Positions 37,091 to 46,013 of a stretch of 64,000 bases of DNA are shown here, in pieces. Position numbers and translations under genes: made by a program. This DNA comes from CAMLIZ01 sp966212505 (GTDB lineage Bacteria; Pseudomonadota; Gammaproteobacteria; Burkholderiales; Burkholderiaceae_C), in NCBI GenBank assembly GCA_966212505.1, contig CBIHRS010000025.1:1-64000 (forward strand), given 5' to 3'. The notes under the pieces are model-generated. The model searched no databases. It was not told the origin of the DNA and saw only the letters and a list, made by a program, of their open reading frames with translations. How positions within the stretch are numbered: position 1 is the first letter of the stretch; each line of letters begins with the position of its first letter.

Positions 37091-38374
37091 TTATGCGTTG
37101 AGCAATTCGGCCGCCAGCTGCGGCAGCTGGGCCAAGGGCCAGCTGCGCTGCTCGCCGCCGCCTTCGCGCAGCGGCTTGACCGAGACCTCGCCGCGGGCGA
37201 GTTCGTCGTCGCCGAAGATCAGCGCGTAGCGGGCACCGCTGCCATCGGCGCGCTTGAACTGCGATTTCATGCTGCCCTGGCCGGCATGCATCTGCACCGC
37301 GACGCCGGCCGCACGCAGCTGTTCCAGCGCGACGAGCACCTGCGGCACCGAGGCAGCCGTGGGCACGATGGCGTAGGCCACCGGCGCGGTCGTGGGCGCC
37401 TGGACACCCACCTCCTCGAGCAGCAGCAGCAGCCGCTCGATGCCCAGGCCGAAGCCCACGGCCGGTGCCGGCTTGCCGCCGAGTTGCTCGATCAGCCCGT
37501 CGTAACGACCACCACCGCACACCGTGCCTTGCGAGCCGAGGCGCTCCGTCACCCACTCGAACACGGTGAGGTTGTAGTAGTCCATGCCGCGCACCAGGCG
37601 CGGATTGACGCGGTATTCGAGACCGGCCGCATCGAGCGCCGCCTTCACGGCATTGAAGTGCGCCAGCGAGGCCTCGCCGAGGAAGTCGATCAGCTTCGGC
37701 GCGCTCTCGACCACCGCCTGCATCGCCGGATTCTTGGTGTCGAGGATGCGCAGCGGATTGGTGTGCAGACGGCGCCGGCCGTCTTCATCGAGCAGGTCAG
37801 CATGCTGCTCGAAGTGCTTGATCAACGCCTCGCGGTGGGCCTTACGCTCATCAGGCTGGCCCAGGCTGTTGATCTCCAGCCGCACGTCGCGCCCTTCGAC
37901 CAGACCCAGCTCGCGCCACAGCGCACGCACCAGCAGGATCAGCTCGGCATCGACATCGGGGCCGGCGAAGCCCAGCGCCTCGACGTCGAGCTGGTGGAAC
38001 TGGCGATAGCGGCCCTTCTGTGGCCGCTCGTGGCGGAACATCGGGCCTTGCGTCCACACGCGCAGCGGGCCGTTGTAGAGCGCGTTGTGCTCGACCATCG
38101 CGCGCACGATGCCGGCGGTGGCCTCGGGGCGCAACGTGAGCTTGTCGCCGTTCATCGAGTCTTCGAAGGAATACATCTCCTTCTCGACGATGTCGGTCAC
38201 CTCGCCCAGCCCGCGCACGAACAGCGCCGTCGGTTCGACGATCGGAGTACGCAGGTTCTGGTAGCCGTAGCGCTGCATCAGCGAGCGCACGGTTGCTTCG
38301 AACCATTCCCAGCGCGCCGAGTCGGGCGGCAGGATGTCGTTCATGCCTTTGACGGCACGCAGGATTTCAGCCAT
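37091..38374 (-). CDS. hisS: Histidyl-tRNA synthetase
   Basis: Charges tRNA-His. It has 427 residues. Class II motifs are present: motif 1 begins with TPIVEPTALFVRGLGEVTDI, motif 2 includes WTQGPMFRHERPQKGRYRQF, the histidine-specific LVRGMDYYNLTVFEW follows, and motif 3 is GFGLGIERLLLLL. A C-terminal anticodon-binding domain follows from about residue 325. Start ATG 38374 (MAEILRAVKGMNDILPPDS) is the canonical N-terminus. It follows ispG by 82 bases. Confidence 0.98.
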   Translation of the reverse strand: MAEILRAVKGMNDILPPDSARWEWFEATVRSLMQRYGYQNLRTPIVEPTALFVRGLGEVTDIVEKEMYSFEDSMNGDKLTLRPEATAGIVRAMVEHNALYNGPLRVWTQGPMFRHERPQKGRYRQFHQLDVEALGFAGPDVDAELILLVRALWRELGLVEGRDVRLEINSLGQPDERKAHREALIKHFEQHADLLDEDGRRRLHTNPLRILDTKNPAMQAVVESAPKLIDFLGEASLAHFNAVKAALDAAGLEYRVNPRLVRGMDYYNLTVFEWVTERLGSQGTVCGGGRYDGLIEQLGGKPAPAVGFGLGIERLLLLLEEVGVQAPTTAPVAYAIVPTAASVPQVLVALEQLRAAGVAVQMHAGQGSMKSQFKRADGSGARYALIFGDDELARGEVSVKPLREGGGEQRSWPLAQLPQLAAELLNA

Positions 38375-38456
38375 GAGAGAACCAGTGAGAGCCAGTACAA
38401 GAGGCGGCCTCACGGCCGCGCTCGAATCGTGTCGGTGAAGCGGGAGTCTGCCGGCG

Positions 38457-39752
38457 TCAATGCGCCGCCGTGGCGCTGCCGAAGCGGCGCTCGATGTAGT
38501 CCTCGACGATCTTCTGGAAGTCGCGCGCGATGCCCTCGCCACGCAACGTCAATGCCTTCTCGCCATCGATGAACACCGGCGCTGCGGGCGCCTCGCCCGT
38601 GCCCGGCAGGCTGATGCCGATGTCGGCATGCTTGCTCTCGCCGGGGCCGTTGACGATGCAGCCCATCACCGCGACCTTCATGTTCTCGACGCCGGGATAG
38701 CGGCTGCGCCACAGCGGCATCTGCAGGCGAAGGTAGTCGTCGATCTGCTTGGCCAGCTCCTGGAAGGTGGTGCTGGTGGTGCGGCCGCAGCCGGGGCAGG
38801 CGGTGACGCTCGGGTTGAAGTGGCGCAGGCCCAGGGCCTGCAGGATCTCGAGCGCGACCACCACCTCCTGCGTGCGCGATTCGCCGGGCTGCGGCGTCAG
38901 CGAGACGCGGATGGTGTCGCCGATGCCCTCCTGCAGCAGCACCGACAGCGCCGCGGCCGAGGCCACCGTGCCCTTGGTGCCCATGCCGGCTTCGGTGAGG
39001 CCCAGGTGCAGCGCATAGTCGCAGCGCTGGCTCAGCGCACGGTAGACGCTGATCAGGTCCTGCACGCCGCTGACCTTGCAGCTGATGATGATGTTGTCGG
39101 GGTTGAGGCCCAGCTCGCGCGCATAGTCGGCCGACTGCAGCGCGGAGCTCACCAGCGCCTGGTACATCACCTGCTTCGCATCCCAGGGCTGGGCGCGCTT
39201 TGCGTTCTCGTCCATCAGCGAGGCCAGCAGCTCCTGGTCGAGGCTGCCCCAGTTGACGCCGATGCGCACCACCTTGTCCCACTGGCAGGCGGCTTCGATC
39301 ATCTGCGCGAACTGGCGGTCGCGCTTGTCGCCCTTGCCGACGTTGCCCGGGTTGATGCGGTACTTGGACAGCGCCTTCGCGCACTCGGGAAACTCGGTCA
39401 GCAGGCGATGGCCGTTGTAATGGAAGTCGCCGACCAGCGGCACGGGAACGCCCATGCGGTCGAGCTGCTCGCGGATCAGCGGCACCGCCTGCGCGGCCTC
39501 CGGCGTGTTGACGGTGATGCGAACCAGCTCCGAGCCAGCGACAGCGAGTTCCTTCACCTGGATCGCCGTCTCGATCACGTCGACCGTGTCGGTGTTGGTC
39601 ATCGCCTGCACGCGCACCGGCGCATCGCCGCCGATGGTGACCACATGGTCACCCCAGCTCACGCGGGCCTGGCGAGTGCGCCGCCGCGCCGGCTCGGCAG
39701 CAGCGATCAGCGACTCGCGGTCATCGGGGAGGGAGGCAGTGAGGTCGGTCAT
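38457..39752 (-). CDS. ispG: 4-hydroxy-3-methylbut-2-enyl diphosphate synthase
   Basis: An iron-sulfur enzyme of the MEP isoprenoid pathway, reducing MEcPP to HMBPP. The 431 residues are longer than the E. coli enzyme, as in other beta-proteobacteria. The N-terminal barrel has VRVQAMTNTDTVDV and RINPGNVG. The cluster cysteines are in ACPGCGRTTSTTF and VMGCIVNGPGESKHADIG. With dxr in this window, it makes two steps of the same pathway local. Confidence 0.98.
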   Translation of the reverse strand: MTDLTASLPDDRESLIAAAEPARRRTRQARVSWGDHVVTIGGDAPVRVQAMTNTDTVDVIETAIQVKELAVAGSELVRITVNTPEAAQAVPLIREQLDRMGVPVPLVGDFHYNGHRLLTEFPECAKALSKYRINPGNVGKGDKRDRQFAQMIEAACQWDKVVRIGVNWGSLDQELLASLMDENAKRAQPWDAKQVMYQALVSSALQSADYARELGLNPDNIIISCKVSGVQDLISVYRALSQRCDYALHLGLTEAGMGTKGTVASAAALSVLLQEGIGDTIRVSLTPQPGESRTQEVVVALEILQALGLRHFNPSVTACPGCGRTTSTTFQELAKQIDDYLRLQMPLWRSRYPGVENMKVAVMGCIVNGPGESKHADIGISLPGTGEAPAAPVFIDGEKALTLRGEGIARDFQKIVEDYIERRFGSATAAH

Positions 39753-39782
39753 GGAGGATCGGCGCGCGGTAGCGGTCTACCG

Positions 39783-40700
39783 TTACTTCAGTTCAAGGCG
39801 GGCCACATTGTCGCGCCCGGCATTGGACAGGGAGACCGGCAGGCCGCGGAAGTTCACGCGCGTGGCGGCCGCATTGCCGATCTTGAGCTTCAGCGGGGCG
39901 ACCGGCGCATCGAAGGACAGCGATTCGCCGGCCTGCACCAGGCGCGACACCAGCACCTTGCCACTGGCATCGCGCACGTCGACCCACGAGGGGCCAGAGG
40001 TCTCGATGACCAGAGTGGAGCCGGCCCGCGGCGCACCGGTGGCTGCCGGCGCAGAGGCAGCGGCGATGGCCGAAGCCACTGGCGCAGGCACTGGCGCCGA
40101 CGCCGCTGCGAGCGCAGCGCTCGCAGCCGGCACGGACACGGCAGCGGCACTGGCTTCCGGCGCCACGACCGGTGGAGCGACCGGCTCGACGACGGTGGAA
40201 GCAGCCTCCGCCGGCGCCGAGGCAGCGCCAGACCGCGCCGCATCGCGCGGAGCGAAGAGCCCGGCAGGGAGGAAATAGATGACGACCGCCGCCACCACCA
40301 ATGCGATCGATCCCCAGAGCAACGGTCCGCCGATGCGAGGAAGGTCACTCGCCTCGCGCCGGCTGCCGCGCTCGCGGAATGGTGCGTTGATGCCGCCGGC
40401 CATGTGATCCAGACCCTTGCCCGGTGCTTGCGGCAGCCGGGCCAGCACCGGCTCGGCGTCGATCTTCAGGGCGCGGCACACCGCCTGTGCCAGCGCACGG
40501 GTGAAGGTGGCATCGAGCAGTTCTTCGTAGCGGTCGGACTCCAGCGCCTCCAGCTTGCGCGGCGTGACCTTGATCGCCGCGGCGAGCGCAGCGATGTGCA
40601 GACCCTGTGCCTGCCGCGCCTGACGCAGCATCGCGCCGGCGGTCTGCGGAGTGCCGCCGCTCGTGTCGCCGGCAGCCTGATCGGTGTGCAAGTCACTCAT
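39783..40700 (-). CDS. rodZ: RodZ-like helix-turn-helix membrane protein
   Basis: A 305-residue protein with a cytoplasmic HTH_25 domain at about residues 22-90 (AGAMLRQARQAQGLHIAALA, then KVTPRKLEALESDRYEELL). One membrane helix lies near 125-145 (LLWGSIALVVAAVVIYFLP). An alanine/proline/valine-rich periplasmic linker of about 80 residues leads to a C-terminal DUF4115 domain (WVDVRDASGKVLVSRLVQAG). This is the architecture of RodZ, which links MreB to the elongation machinery. It overlaps the pilW stop by eight bases. Confidence 0.87.
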   Translation of the reverse strand: MSDLHTDQAAGDTSGGTPQTAGAMLRQARQAQGLHIAALAAAIKVTPRKLEALESDRYEELLDATFTRALAQAVCRALKIDAEPVLARLPQAPGKGLDHMAGGINAPFRERGSRREASDLPRIGGPLLWGSIALVVAAVVIYFLPAGLFAPRDAARSGAASAPAEAASTVVEPVAPPVVAPEASAAAVSVPAASAALAAASAPVPAPVASAIAAASAPAATGAPRAGSTLVIETSGPSWVDVRDASGKVLVSRLVQAGESLSFDAPVAPLKLKIGNAAATRVNFRGLPVSLSNAGRDNVARLELK

Positions 40701-41526
40701 CGAAACGTCCCCGCTCGAAGGCCAGGGTCTCGGGGGCTTGCGGGAAGCGCTGGCGCAACTCGCTGCCCAGGTTCTGCAGTTCGGTGCGGTTGTCGAGCTT
40801 GTGCTCGATGCGTGCCGCCAGCCACAGGGTCTGGGCGTTGACCTCCTGCGGGCGGCCTGCTCGGCGGATGTAGAACCGCGCGCGCTCGTACTCGCCGCGA
40901 CGGTACAGCACCTCGGCGAGATTCACGGCCGTGGTGGGGTTCGACGGGTCGAGTTCGTAGGAACGCAGCAGCGTGCGCTCGGCCTCGGGGAGCTGGCCGG
41001 CACGGGCCTGGCAGATCCCGGCGGTCATCAGCGTGCGGGCGCCGAGCCGGTATTGCGGCTGGGCCAGCGCCTGGTCGAATTGCACCTGCGCCTCGGGGAA
41101 GCGGCGTTGCTGGCACAGGAACCAGCCGTAGTTGTGCATGGCGTCGGCGTCGCGCACGTTCAACTGCAGTGCCTTGCGGAAGCTCTCTTCCGCCAGCGGC
41201 ACTTCGCCCATGCTGGCGTAGATCAGGCCGCGCAGGTTGTAGGCCTCGCCATAGTTGGGGTTGGCCGCCAGCGCCTGCTTCACCTCGTCGAGCGCCGTGT
41301 CGGTCTGGCCCCGGCCGAAATAGGCCGACGCGAGCTCGAGCCGCACACGCGCCCGCCGGTCGTTGTCGACCTGCTCGCTGGCCGCCGGCACCGCCGGATC
41401 ACCGGGGAGCTTGGTCGACGTCGTCGAGGTGGACACGCACGCTGCCAGCAGCAGCGGAACCGCCAGCAGCGCACTCCAGCGCAGAGCGGCAACCGGACGG
41501 GAACAACCTGGGCGGGGCCTCAACAA
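40693..41526 (-). CDS. pilW: Type IV pilus biogenesis/stability lipoprotein PilW (PilF)
   Basis: A TPR lipoprotein that helps the PilQ secretin assemble in the outer membrane. The 277 residues begin with a signal peptide ending in lipobox LLLAAC near residue 30. Several tetratricopeptide repeats follow (NYGEAYNLRGLIYASMGEVP and AMHNYGWFLCQQRRFPEAQ). No ATG is available before the signal peptide, so TTG at 41526, with GAGGAG seven bases upstream, is the best start. The pilW-rodZ-ispG-hisS order is standard. Pilus structural genes are outside this window. Confidence 0.92.
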   Translation of the reverse strand: MLRPRPGCSRPVAALRWSALLAVPLLLAACVSTSTTSTKLPGDPAVPAASEQVDNDRRARVRLELASAYFGRGQTDTALDEVKQALAANPNYGEAYNLRGLIYASMGEVPLAEESFRKALQLNVRDADAMHNYGWFLCQQRRFPEAQVQFDQALAQPQYRLGARTLMTAGICQARAGQLPEAERTLLRSYELDPSNPTTAVNLAEVLYRRGEYERARFYIRRAGRPQEVNAQTLWLAARIEHKLDNRTELQNLGSELRQRFPQAPETLAFERGRFDE

Positions 41527-41554
41527 GCGTCGTCTCCTCGATGAAGAAGGTCGG

Positions 41555-42727
41555 TCAATGGCCGCTGCTGCGGGGATCGGTGGAGCTGACCGGCTGCAGG
41601 CGGATGGCCGGCCTCGTCATGCGCTCGCGCGCGTTGGTGCGGTCCTGCACCTCGCCGGCCAGCTGGCCGCAGGCGGCATCGATGTCGTCGCCCCGCGTCT
41701 TGCGCACAGTCGTCACCACGCCCGCATCCTGCAGCACCCGTGCGAAGGCGTGCACGCGCTCGCGCGACGACCGTTTGAGCCCCGACTCAGGGAAGGGATT
41801 GAACGGGATCAGGTTGAGCTTGCACGCCACCGGCCCCAGATCGCGCGTGGCCGGGTGTTCGCCTCGCACCAGCGCGATGAGCTCCTGGGCCAGCTCGGGC
41901 GTGTCGTTCACGCCGTCGAGCATGCAGTACTCGAAGGTGATGAAGTCGCGCGGCGCCGCCTCGAGGTAGCGGCGGCACGCGGCCATCAGCTCGTGCAGCG
42001 GGTACTTGCGGTTCAGCGGCACGAGGTTGTCGCGCAACGGGTCGTTCGGCGCATGCAGCGAGACCGCCAGCGCCACCGGGCAGTCGTCGCGCAACCGGTC
42101 CATCATCGGCACCACGCCAGAGGTGGACACGGTGACGCGGCGGCGCGACAGGCCATAGCCATGGTCGTCCAGCATCATCCGCAGCGCCGGCACCAGGGCG
42201 CCGTAGTTCTGGAGCGGCTCGCCCATGCCCATCATCACCACATTGGTGATCGCGCGCTCGCCGGGTGCGAGCTTCAGGCGCTGGCGCAGGTGGTGCTCCG
42301 CGAACCAGAGCTGGGCGACGATCTCGCCGGTCGTGAGGTTGCGGCTGAAGCCTTGATGCCCCGTGGAGCAGAAGCGGCAGCCCACCGCGCAGCCCGCCTG
42401 GGACGACACGCACAGCGTGCCGCGGTCATCCTCGGGGATGAAGACGGACTCGACCGCATTGCCGCCGCCGACGTCGAACAGCCACTTGATGGTGCCGTCG
42501 GCGGAGGCCTGCTCGCTGATGATGGGGAGCGCGCGAATGTCGGCGCAGCCCGCGAGCTTCTCGCGCAATGATTTCGCGAGGTCGGACATCTGGGCGAACT
42601 CAGATGCCCCTTTCTGATGGATCCAGCGGAACAGCTGGGTCGCGCGGAAGCGCTTCTCCCCCAGCCGCTCGCAGAACGCAGCCAAGCCGTCAAGATCGAA
42701 TTCCAGCAGGTTGGCTACGGTGCTCAT
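41555..42727 (-). CDS. rlmN: Dual-specificity 23S rRNA/tRNA methyltransferase RlmN
   Basis: A radical SAM enzyme that makes 2-methyladenosine at A2503 of 23S rRNA and at position 37 of some tRNAs. It has 390 residues. The CX3CX2C iron-sulfur motif is CAVGCRFCSTGHQGFSRNL near residue 115. GMGEPLQNY follows, and the conserved C-terminal cysteine lies in the EYCMLDGVND or DDIDAACGQL regions. A tail of about 30 residues extends past the usual end. ATG 42727 is preferred over a TTG one codon earlier. Confidence 0.97.
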   Translation of the reverse strand: MSTVANLLEFDLDGLAAFCERLGEKRFRATQLFRWIHQKGASEFAQMSDLAKSLREKLAGCADIRALPIISEQASADGTIKWLFDVGGGNAVESVFIPEDDRGTLCVSSQAGCAVGCRFCSTGHQGFSRNLTTGEIVAQLWFAEHHLRQRLKLAPGERAITNVVMMGMGEPLQNYGALVPALRMMLDDHGYGLSRRRVTVSTSGVVPMMDRLRDDCPVALAVSLHAPNDPLRDNLVPLNRKYPLHELMAACRRYLEAAPRDFITFEYCMLDGVNDTPELAQELIALVRGEHPATRDLGPVACKLNLIPFNPFPESGLKRSSRERVHAFARVLQDAGVVTTVRKTRGDDIDAACGQLAGEVQDRTNARERMTRPAIRLQPVSSTDPRSSGH

Positions 42728-42751
42728 CAAGCCCCTCCGGGGCGCTCGCGT

Positions 42752-43177
42752 TTAGCGCGAGTAAACGTTCATGCCGGGGAAGAAGAACGCCACTTCGACG
42801 GCCGCGGTTTCCGGAGCGTCGGAGCCGTGGACGGCGTTGGCGTCGATGCTGTCGGCGAAGTCGGCGCGGATGGTGCCCTTCTCGGCCTTCTTCGGGTCGG
42901 TGGCGCCCATCAGCTCGCGGTTCTTGGCGATCGCGCCTTCACCCTCGAGCACCTGGATCATCACCGGGCCGGAGATCATGAAGTTGACGAGGTCGTTGAA
43001 GAACGGACGAGCCTTGTGGACGGCGTAGAACGCCTCGGCTTCGCCACGCGACAGGTGCGCCATCTTGGCGGCGATGATCTTCAGGCCGGCGCCTTCGAAG
43101 CGGGAATAGATCTGGCCGATGACATTCTTGGCCACGGCATCGGGCTTGATGATCGACAGGGTACGTTCGATGGCCAT
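42752..43177 (-). CDS. ndk: Nucleoside diphosphate kinase
   Basis: Balances nucleoside triphosphate pools by phosphotransfer through a histidine. The 141 residues are the usual size. MAIERTLSIIKPDAVAKNVI is the family N-terminus, and the active-site histidine lies in DANAVHGSDAPETAAVEVAF near residue 117. It has its own promoter and starts the ndk-rlmN-pilW stretch, with 82 bases separating it from rluB. A small GC hairpin (GCCCC/GGGGC at 42731-42743) lies between it and rlmN. Confidence 0.98.
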   Translation of the reverse strand: MAIERTLSIIKPDAVAKNVIGQIYSRFEGAGLKIIAAKMAHLSRGEAEAFYAVHKARPFFNDLVNFMISGPVMIQVLEGEGAIAKNRELMGATDPKKAEKGTIRADFADSIDANAVHGSDAPETAAVEVAFFFPGMNVYSR

Positions 43178-43215
43178 GTTTTCTCTCCTGAATCAATAAC
43201 TTGGCAAAGCCTCAC

Positions 43216-43243
43216 ATTGTATCCCGCGAACATGTCGCGGCAA
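43216..43243 (-). promoter_or_regulatory. Promoter of ndk with an internal inverted repeat
   Basis: On the minus strand TTGCCG (43238-43243) and TACAAT (43216-43221) are 16 bases apart. An inverted repeat, CCGCGA/TCGCGG with a five-base centre at 43224-43240, fills the spacer. It could serve as an operator or as the 3' hairpin of rluB, 20 bases past the rluB stop. No U tract follows. Confidence 0.5.
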
Positions 43244-43259
43244 TTCACAGGCCTGTGGG

Positions 43260-45140
43260 TCAGCGGCCGCCCCGGCGTCCGCCACCACCGCCTCGCGGGC
43301 CGCCGCGGCCGCCGCCCTTGTTGCGCAGGAAGGCATCGGCGCCGATGTAGCCCATCGAGGTCTGCATCGGATCCGGCTGCTTCGGGCCGCCGCCACCGCC
43401 ACCGCCCTTCTTGCCGCGCCCGCCGCCGACGCCGCCCCCCGGGCCGCGCGGCTTCTGGACGAAGCGCTTGTCGTAGGTCTGCTGCAGCGGGTTGGGGATC
43501 GGGCCATCCTCGTCGAGATGGTCGGCCCGGCGACGGTTGCGCTCCTGCTGCATCGCGCGCTTGTCGTAGGTCTGCTGCAGCGGGTTGGGGATCGGGCCGT
43601 TCTCGTCGCGGCGGCCGCCCTCGGGGCGCGGGCCGCGCGGCCGCTTCTCGAAGGTGGTCTGCAGCGGGTTCGGGATCAGCCCGCCCTCTTCGCGGCGGGG
43701 GCCGCCCTGGCCCTGGCCGCCACGGCCTCGCTTGCCGCCACGGCGGCCACGACCCTGCTTGCCGCCGCCATCGCCCTCCTGGTCGCGGTTCGGACGCCCC
43801 TCGCCGCCGCCCGCGAGGCGACGGATCGTGCGCACGTCGTTGTCATCGAGGTCGATCCACACGCCGCGCTTGAGGCCGCGCGGCAACACCACGGTGCCAT
43901 AGCGGATGCGGATCAGGCGGCTCACCGTGAGGCCGACCGCATCGAAGAGCTTGCGCACCTCGCGATTGCGGCCCTCCGTGATGACGACGCGATACCAGTG
44001 GTTGGCTCCCTCACCGCCGCCGTCCTCGATGGACTTGAAGGCGGCCTTCTGCCCTTCGATCTCCACGCCTTCGAGCAGCTTGGCGCGGGACGTTTCATCG
44101 AGCGTGCCGAGCACGCGGACCGCGTACTCACGCTCGACACCGAACCGCGGATGCATCAGCTGGTTGGCCAACTCGCCGGAGTTGGTGAACAGCAGCAGGC
44201 CTTCGGTGTTGATGTCGAGCCGGCCGACCGACTGCCACTTGCCCTGGTGCAGCTTGGGCAGCTTGCGGAACACCGTGGGGCGCTGCTGCGGATCGTCGTG
44301 CGTGACGACTTCGCCCACCGGCTTGTGATAGGCGATCACGCGCGGCGCCGGCGGCGCAATGCGCACCTTGATCGGCTTGCCATTGACGCGGATCTGGTCG
44401 CCGAACGAGATGCGCTGCCCGATGTGGGCCGGCTCGCCGTTCACCGTGATGCGGCCCTCGAGGATCAACTGCTCCATGTCGCGGCGTGAACCGACGCCGC
44501 CCTGGGCCAGCACCTTGTGCAGCTTGGGTGCATCGGGCTCGGCAGCCAGCACGCGCTTGGCGGGGCCTGCCTCGTCTGGCGCTTCGGCGGGCTCGGCGTC
44601 GTATTCGCCGGACACCACGTGTGCGAACACCTCGCCGGTATTGGGCGCGGGCGGCGCCGACGGCTTCTGCCGTTGAGGGCGAGGCGCCTGCGCGGCCTCC
44701 TCGGTGCCCCCCGCGGGCGGCTCAGCGGCATCGCGCTCGCCGGTGGCCGCGGCGGCCTTGTCCTTGTCCCGCTTGCCGCGGCGGCGGTTGCGGCTCTTGC
44801 GAGGCGCTTCGCCCTCTGGGCCGGCCGCAGGCTTCTCGTCTGAAGCCGCTTCACCGTCGGCGCTGCTTTCCGCATCCTCGGCGCGACGCTCGGGCGCCGG
44901 TTCGGCAGCCGGGGAAGGCGCCGCCACGGCCTCCGGCGCCGGCTCGGCGGCAGCCGGGGCAGCCGGTTCCGCCATCGCAGGGGCTGCCGACTCCGCCGGT
45001 GCCGCCTCAGCCGTCACCTCGCTCTTCTTCGTCGTGCGTCGACGTCGGGCCGGCTTGGGAGCGGGGGCTGCGTCATCGGCACCCGGCTCGGCGGGAACCG
45101 GAACTTCCGTGGAGGGAGCGTCGGGATCGTTGGCGTTCAT
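43260..45140 (-). CDS. rluB: 23S rRNA pseudouridine synthase RluB with long disordered extensions
   Basis: Makes pseudouridine 2605 of 23S rRNA in the RsuA/RluB/RluE/RluF group. The protein has 626 residues, about twice the catalytic core. Residues 1-200 are alanine/proline/glutamate-rich with a basic patch (RKSRNRRRGKRDKDK). An S4 domain follows at about 205-260 (LHKVLAQGGVGSRRDMEQLI). The catalytic domain has VGRLDINTEGLLLFTN with the essential Asp at 309. The C-terminal 200 residues are glycine/arginine-rich and carry three copies of an IPNPLQ(Q/T)T(Y/F)(D/E)KR motif. Its ATG overlaps the scpB stop as ATGA. Confidence 0.93.
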   Translation of the reverse strand: MNANDPDAPSTEVPVPAEPGADDAAPAPKPARRRRTTKKSEVTAEAAPAESAAPAMAEPAAPAAAEPAPEAVAAPSPAAEPAPERRAEDAESSADGEAASDEKPAAGPEGEAPRKSRNRRRGKRDKDKAAAATGERDAAEPPAGGTEEAAQAPRPQRQKPSAPPAPNTGEVFAHVVSGEYDAEPAEAPDEAGPAKRVLAAEPDAPKLHKVLAQGGVGSRRDMEQLILEGRITVNGEPAHIGQRISFGDQIRVNGKPIKVRIAPPAPRVIAYHKPVGEVVTHDDPQQRPTVFRKLPKLHQGKWQSVGRLDINTEGLLLFTNSGELANQLMHPRFGVEREYAVRVLGTLDETSRAKLLEGVEIEGQKAAFKSIEDGGGEGANHWYRVVITEGRNREVRKLFDAVGLTVSRLIRIRYGTVVLPRGLKRGVWIDLDDNDVRTIRRLAGGGEGRPNRDQEGDGGGKQGRGRRGGKRGRGGQGQGGPRREEGGLIPNPLQTTFEKRPRGPRPEGGRRDENGPIPNPLQQTYDKRAMQQERNRRRADHLDEDGPIPNPLQQTYDKRFVQKPRGPGGGVGGGRGKKGGGGGGGPKQPDPMQTSMGYIGADAFLRNKGGGRGGPRGGGGGRRGGR

Positions 45141-45820
45141 GCTTGCGGTTCAAAAGGCGCGGGGTCGGGATCGGTCGCGTCGGGGGGTGATTCGGGGGGA
45201 AGGGAAGGCTCGGGGACGGCGCCATCGAGGGCCAGGGCGACCTGACCCTCCTCGAGCAGGGAGGGCTGCTGCTCGGCGAGGCCTTCGGCCAGCGCCACCA
45301 CGGCCGACGGCGCGCTTTCGAGCGCCGGGAGCTGGTCGAGGCTCGCGAGGCCGAGGTCGTCGAGGAACTGGCGGGTCGTTGCGTACAGCGCGGGGCGGCC
45401 CGGCGCCTCCCGGTAGCCGATCGCCTCGATCCAGCCACGGTCTTCGAGCTGCTTGACGATCTGGCTGCTGACCGTGACGCCGCGGATGTCTTCGATGTCG
45501 CCGCGCGTCACGGGTTGGCGGTAGGCCACGATGGCCAGTGTTTCCATCACCGCACGCGAGTAGCGCGGGGGCTTCTCGGGATTGAGCCGGTCGAGATACT
45601 CGCGCATCTCGGGGCGGCTCTGGAAGCGCCAGCCCGAGGCCAGCGCGACCAGCTCGACGCCGCGGCCTTCCCAGTCGCGAGCCAATTCATCGAGCAGGCT
45701 GCGCAGCGTGTCCGGACCGACCTGGTCGTCGAACAGCACGCGCATGTCGCGCAGCGGCAGCGGCGCCTGAGCGCAAATGAGCGCGGTTTCGAGGACGCGC
45801 TTTGCATCCTGAGTGTTCAT
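45137..45820 (-). CDS. scpB: Segregation and condensation protein B
   Basis: A kleisin partner of the SMC-ScpAB condensin. It has 227 residues with two winged-helix domains (DAKRVLETALICAQAPLPLR, and RYSRAVMETLAIVAYRQPVT with RGVTVSSQIVKQLEDRGWIE). An acidic/proline-rich tail of about 45 residues ends the protein. ATG 45820 gives the usual N-terminus, and an in-frame start at 45844 would add eight residues. scpA is not adjacent. ScpB beside rluB is common in proteobacteria. Confidence 0.94.
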   Translation of the reverse strand: MNTQDAKRVLETALICAQAPLPLRDMRVLFDDQVGPDTLRSLLDELARDWEGRGVELVALASGWRFQSRPEMREYLDRLNPEKPPRYSRAVMETLAIVAYRQPVTRGDIEDIRGVTVSSQIVKQLEDRGWIEAIGYREAPGRPALYATTRQFLDDLGLASLDQLPALESAPSAVVALAEGLAEQQPSLLEEGQVALALDGAVPEPSLPPESPPDATDPDPAPFEPQA

Positions 45821-45980
45821 CGATGTGGTTCTCGCGGCCGGCATGCGCCGGCGAAGGCGATCAGAACGTTCCGGTTGTCAGCCCTTGGGGGACTCACGGC
45901 CTCATGGCCGCGGCACCGAAGCAATGGCGCCGCTCTCGGGTCCGGCGGGCTGGATAACGACGCTGCCGGATCGGTTCGCC

Positions 45981-46008
45981 ATTGTAGCGGGCCGAGAGAC
46001 CGCCACAA
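45981..46008 (-). promoter_or_regulatory. Promoter of scpB-rluB
   Basis: On the minus strand TTGTGG (46003-46008) and TACAAT (45981-45986) are separated by 16 bases and read toward scpB. Transcription would start near 45974, giving a leader of about 150 bases. The 193-base gap 45821-46013 holds no gene. Confidence 0.5.
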
Positions 46009-46013
46009 CGCCA

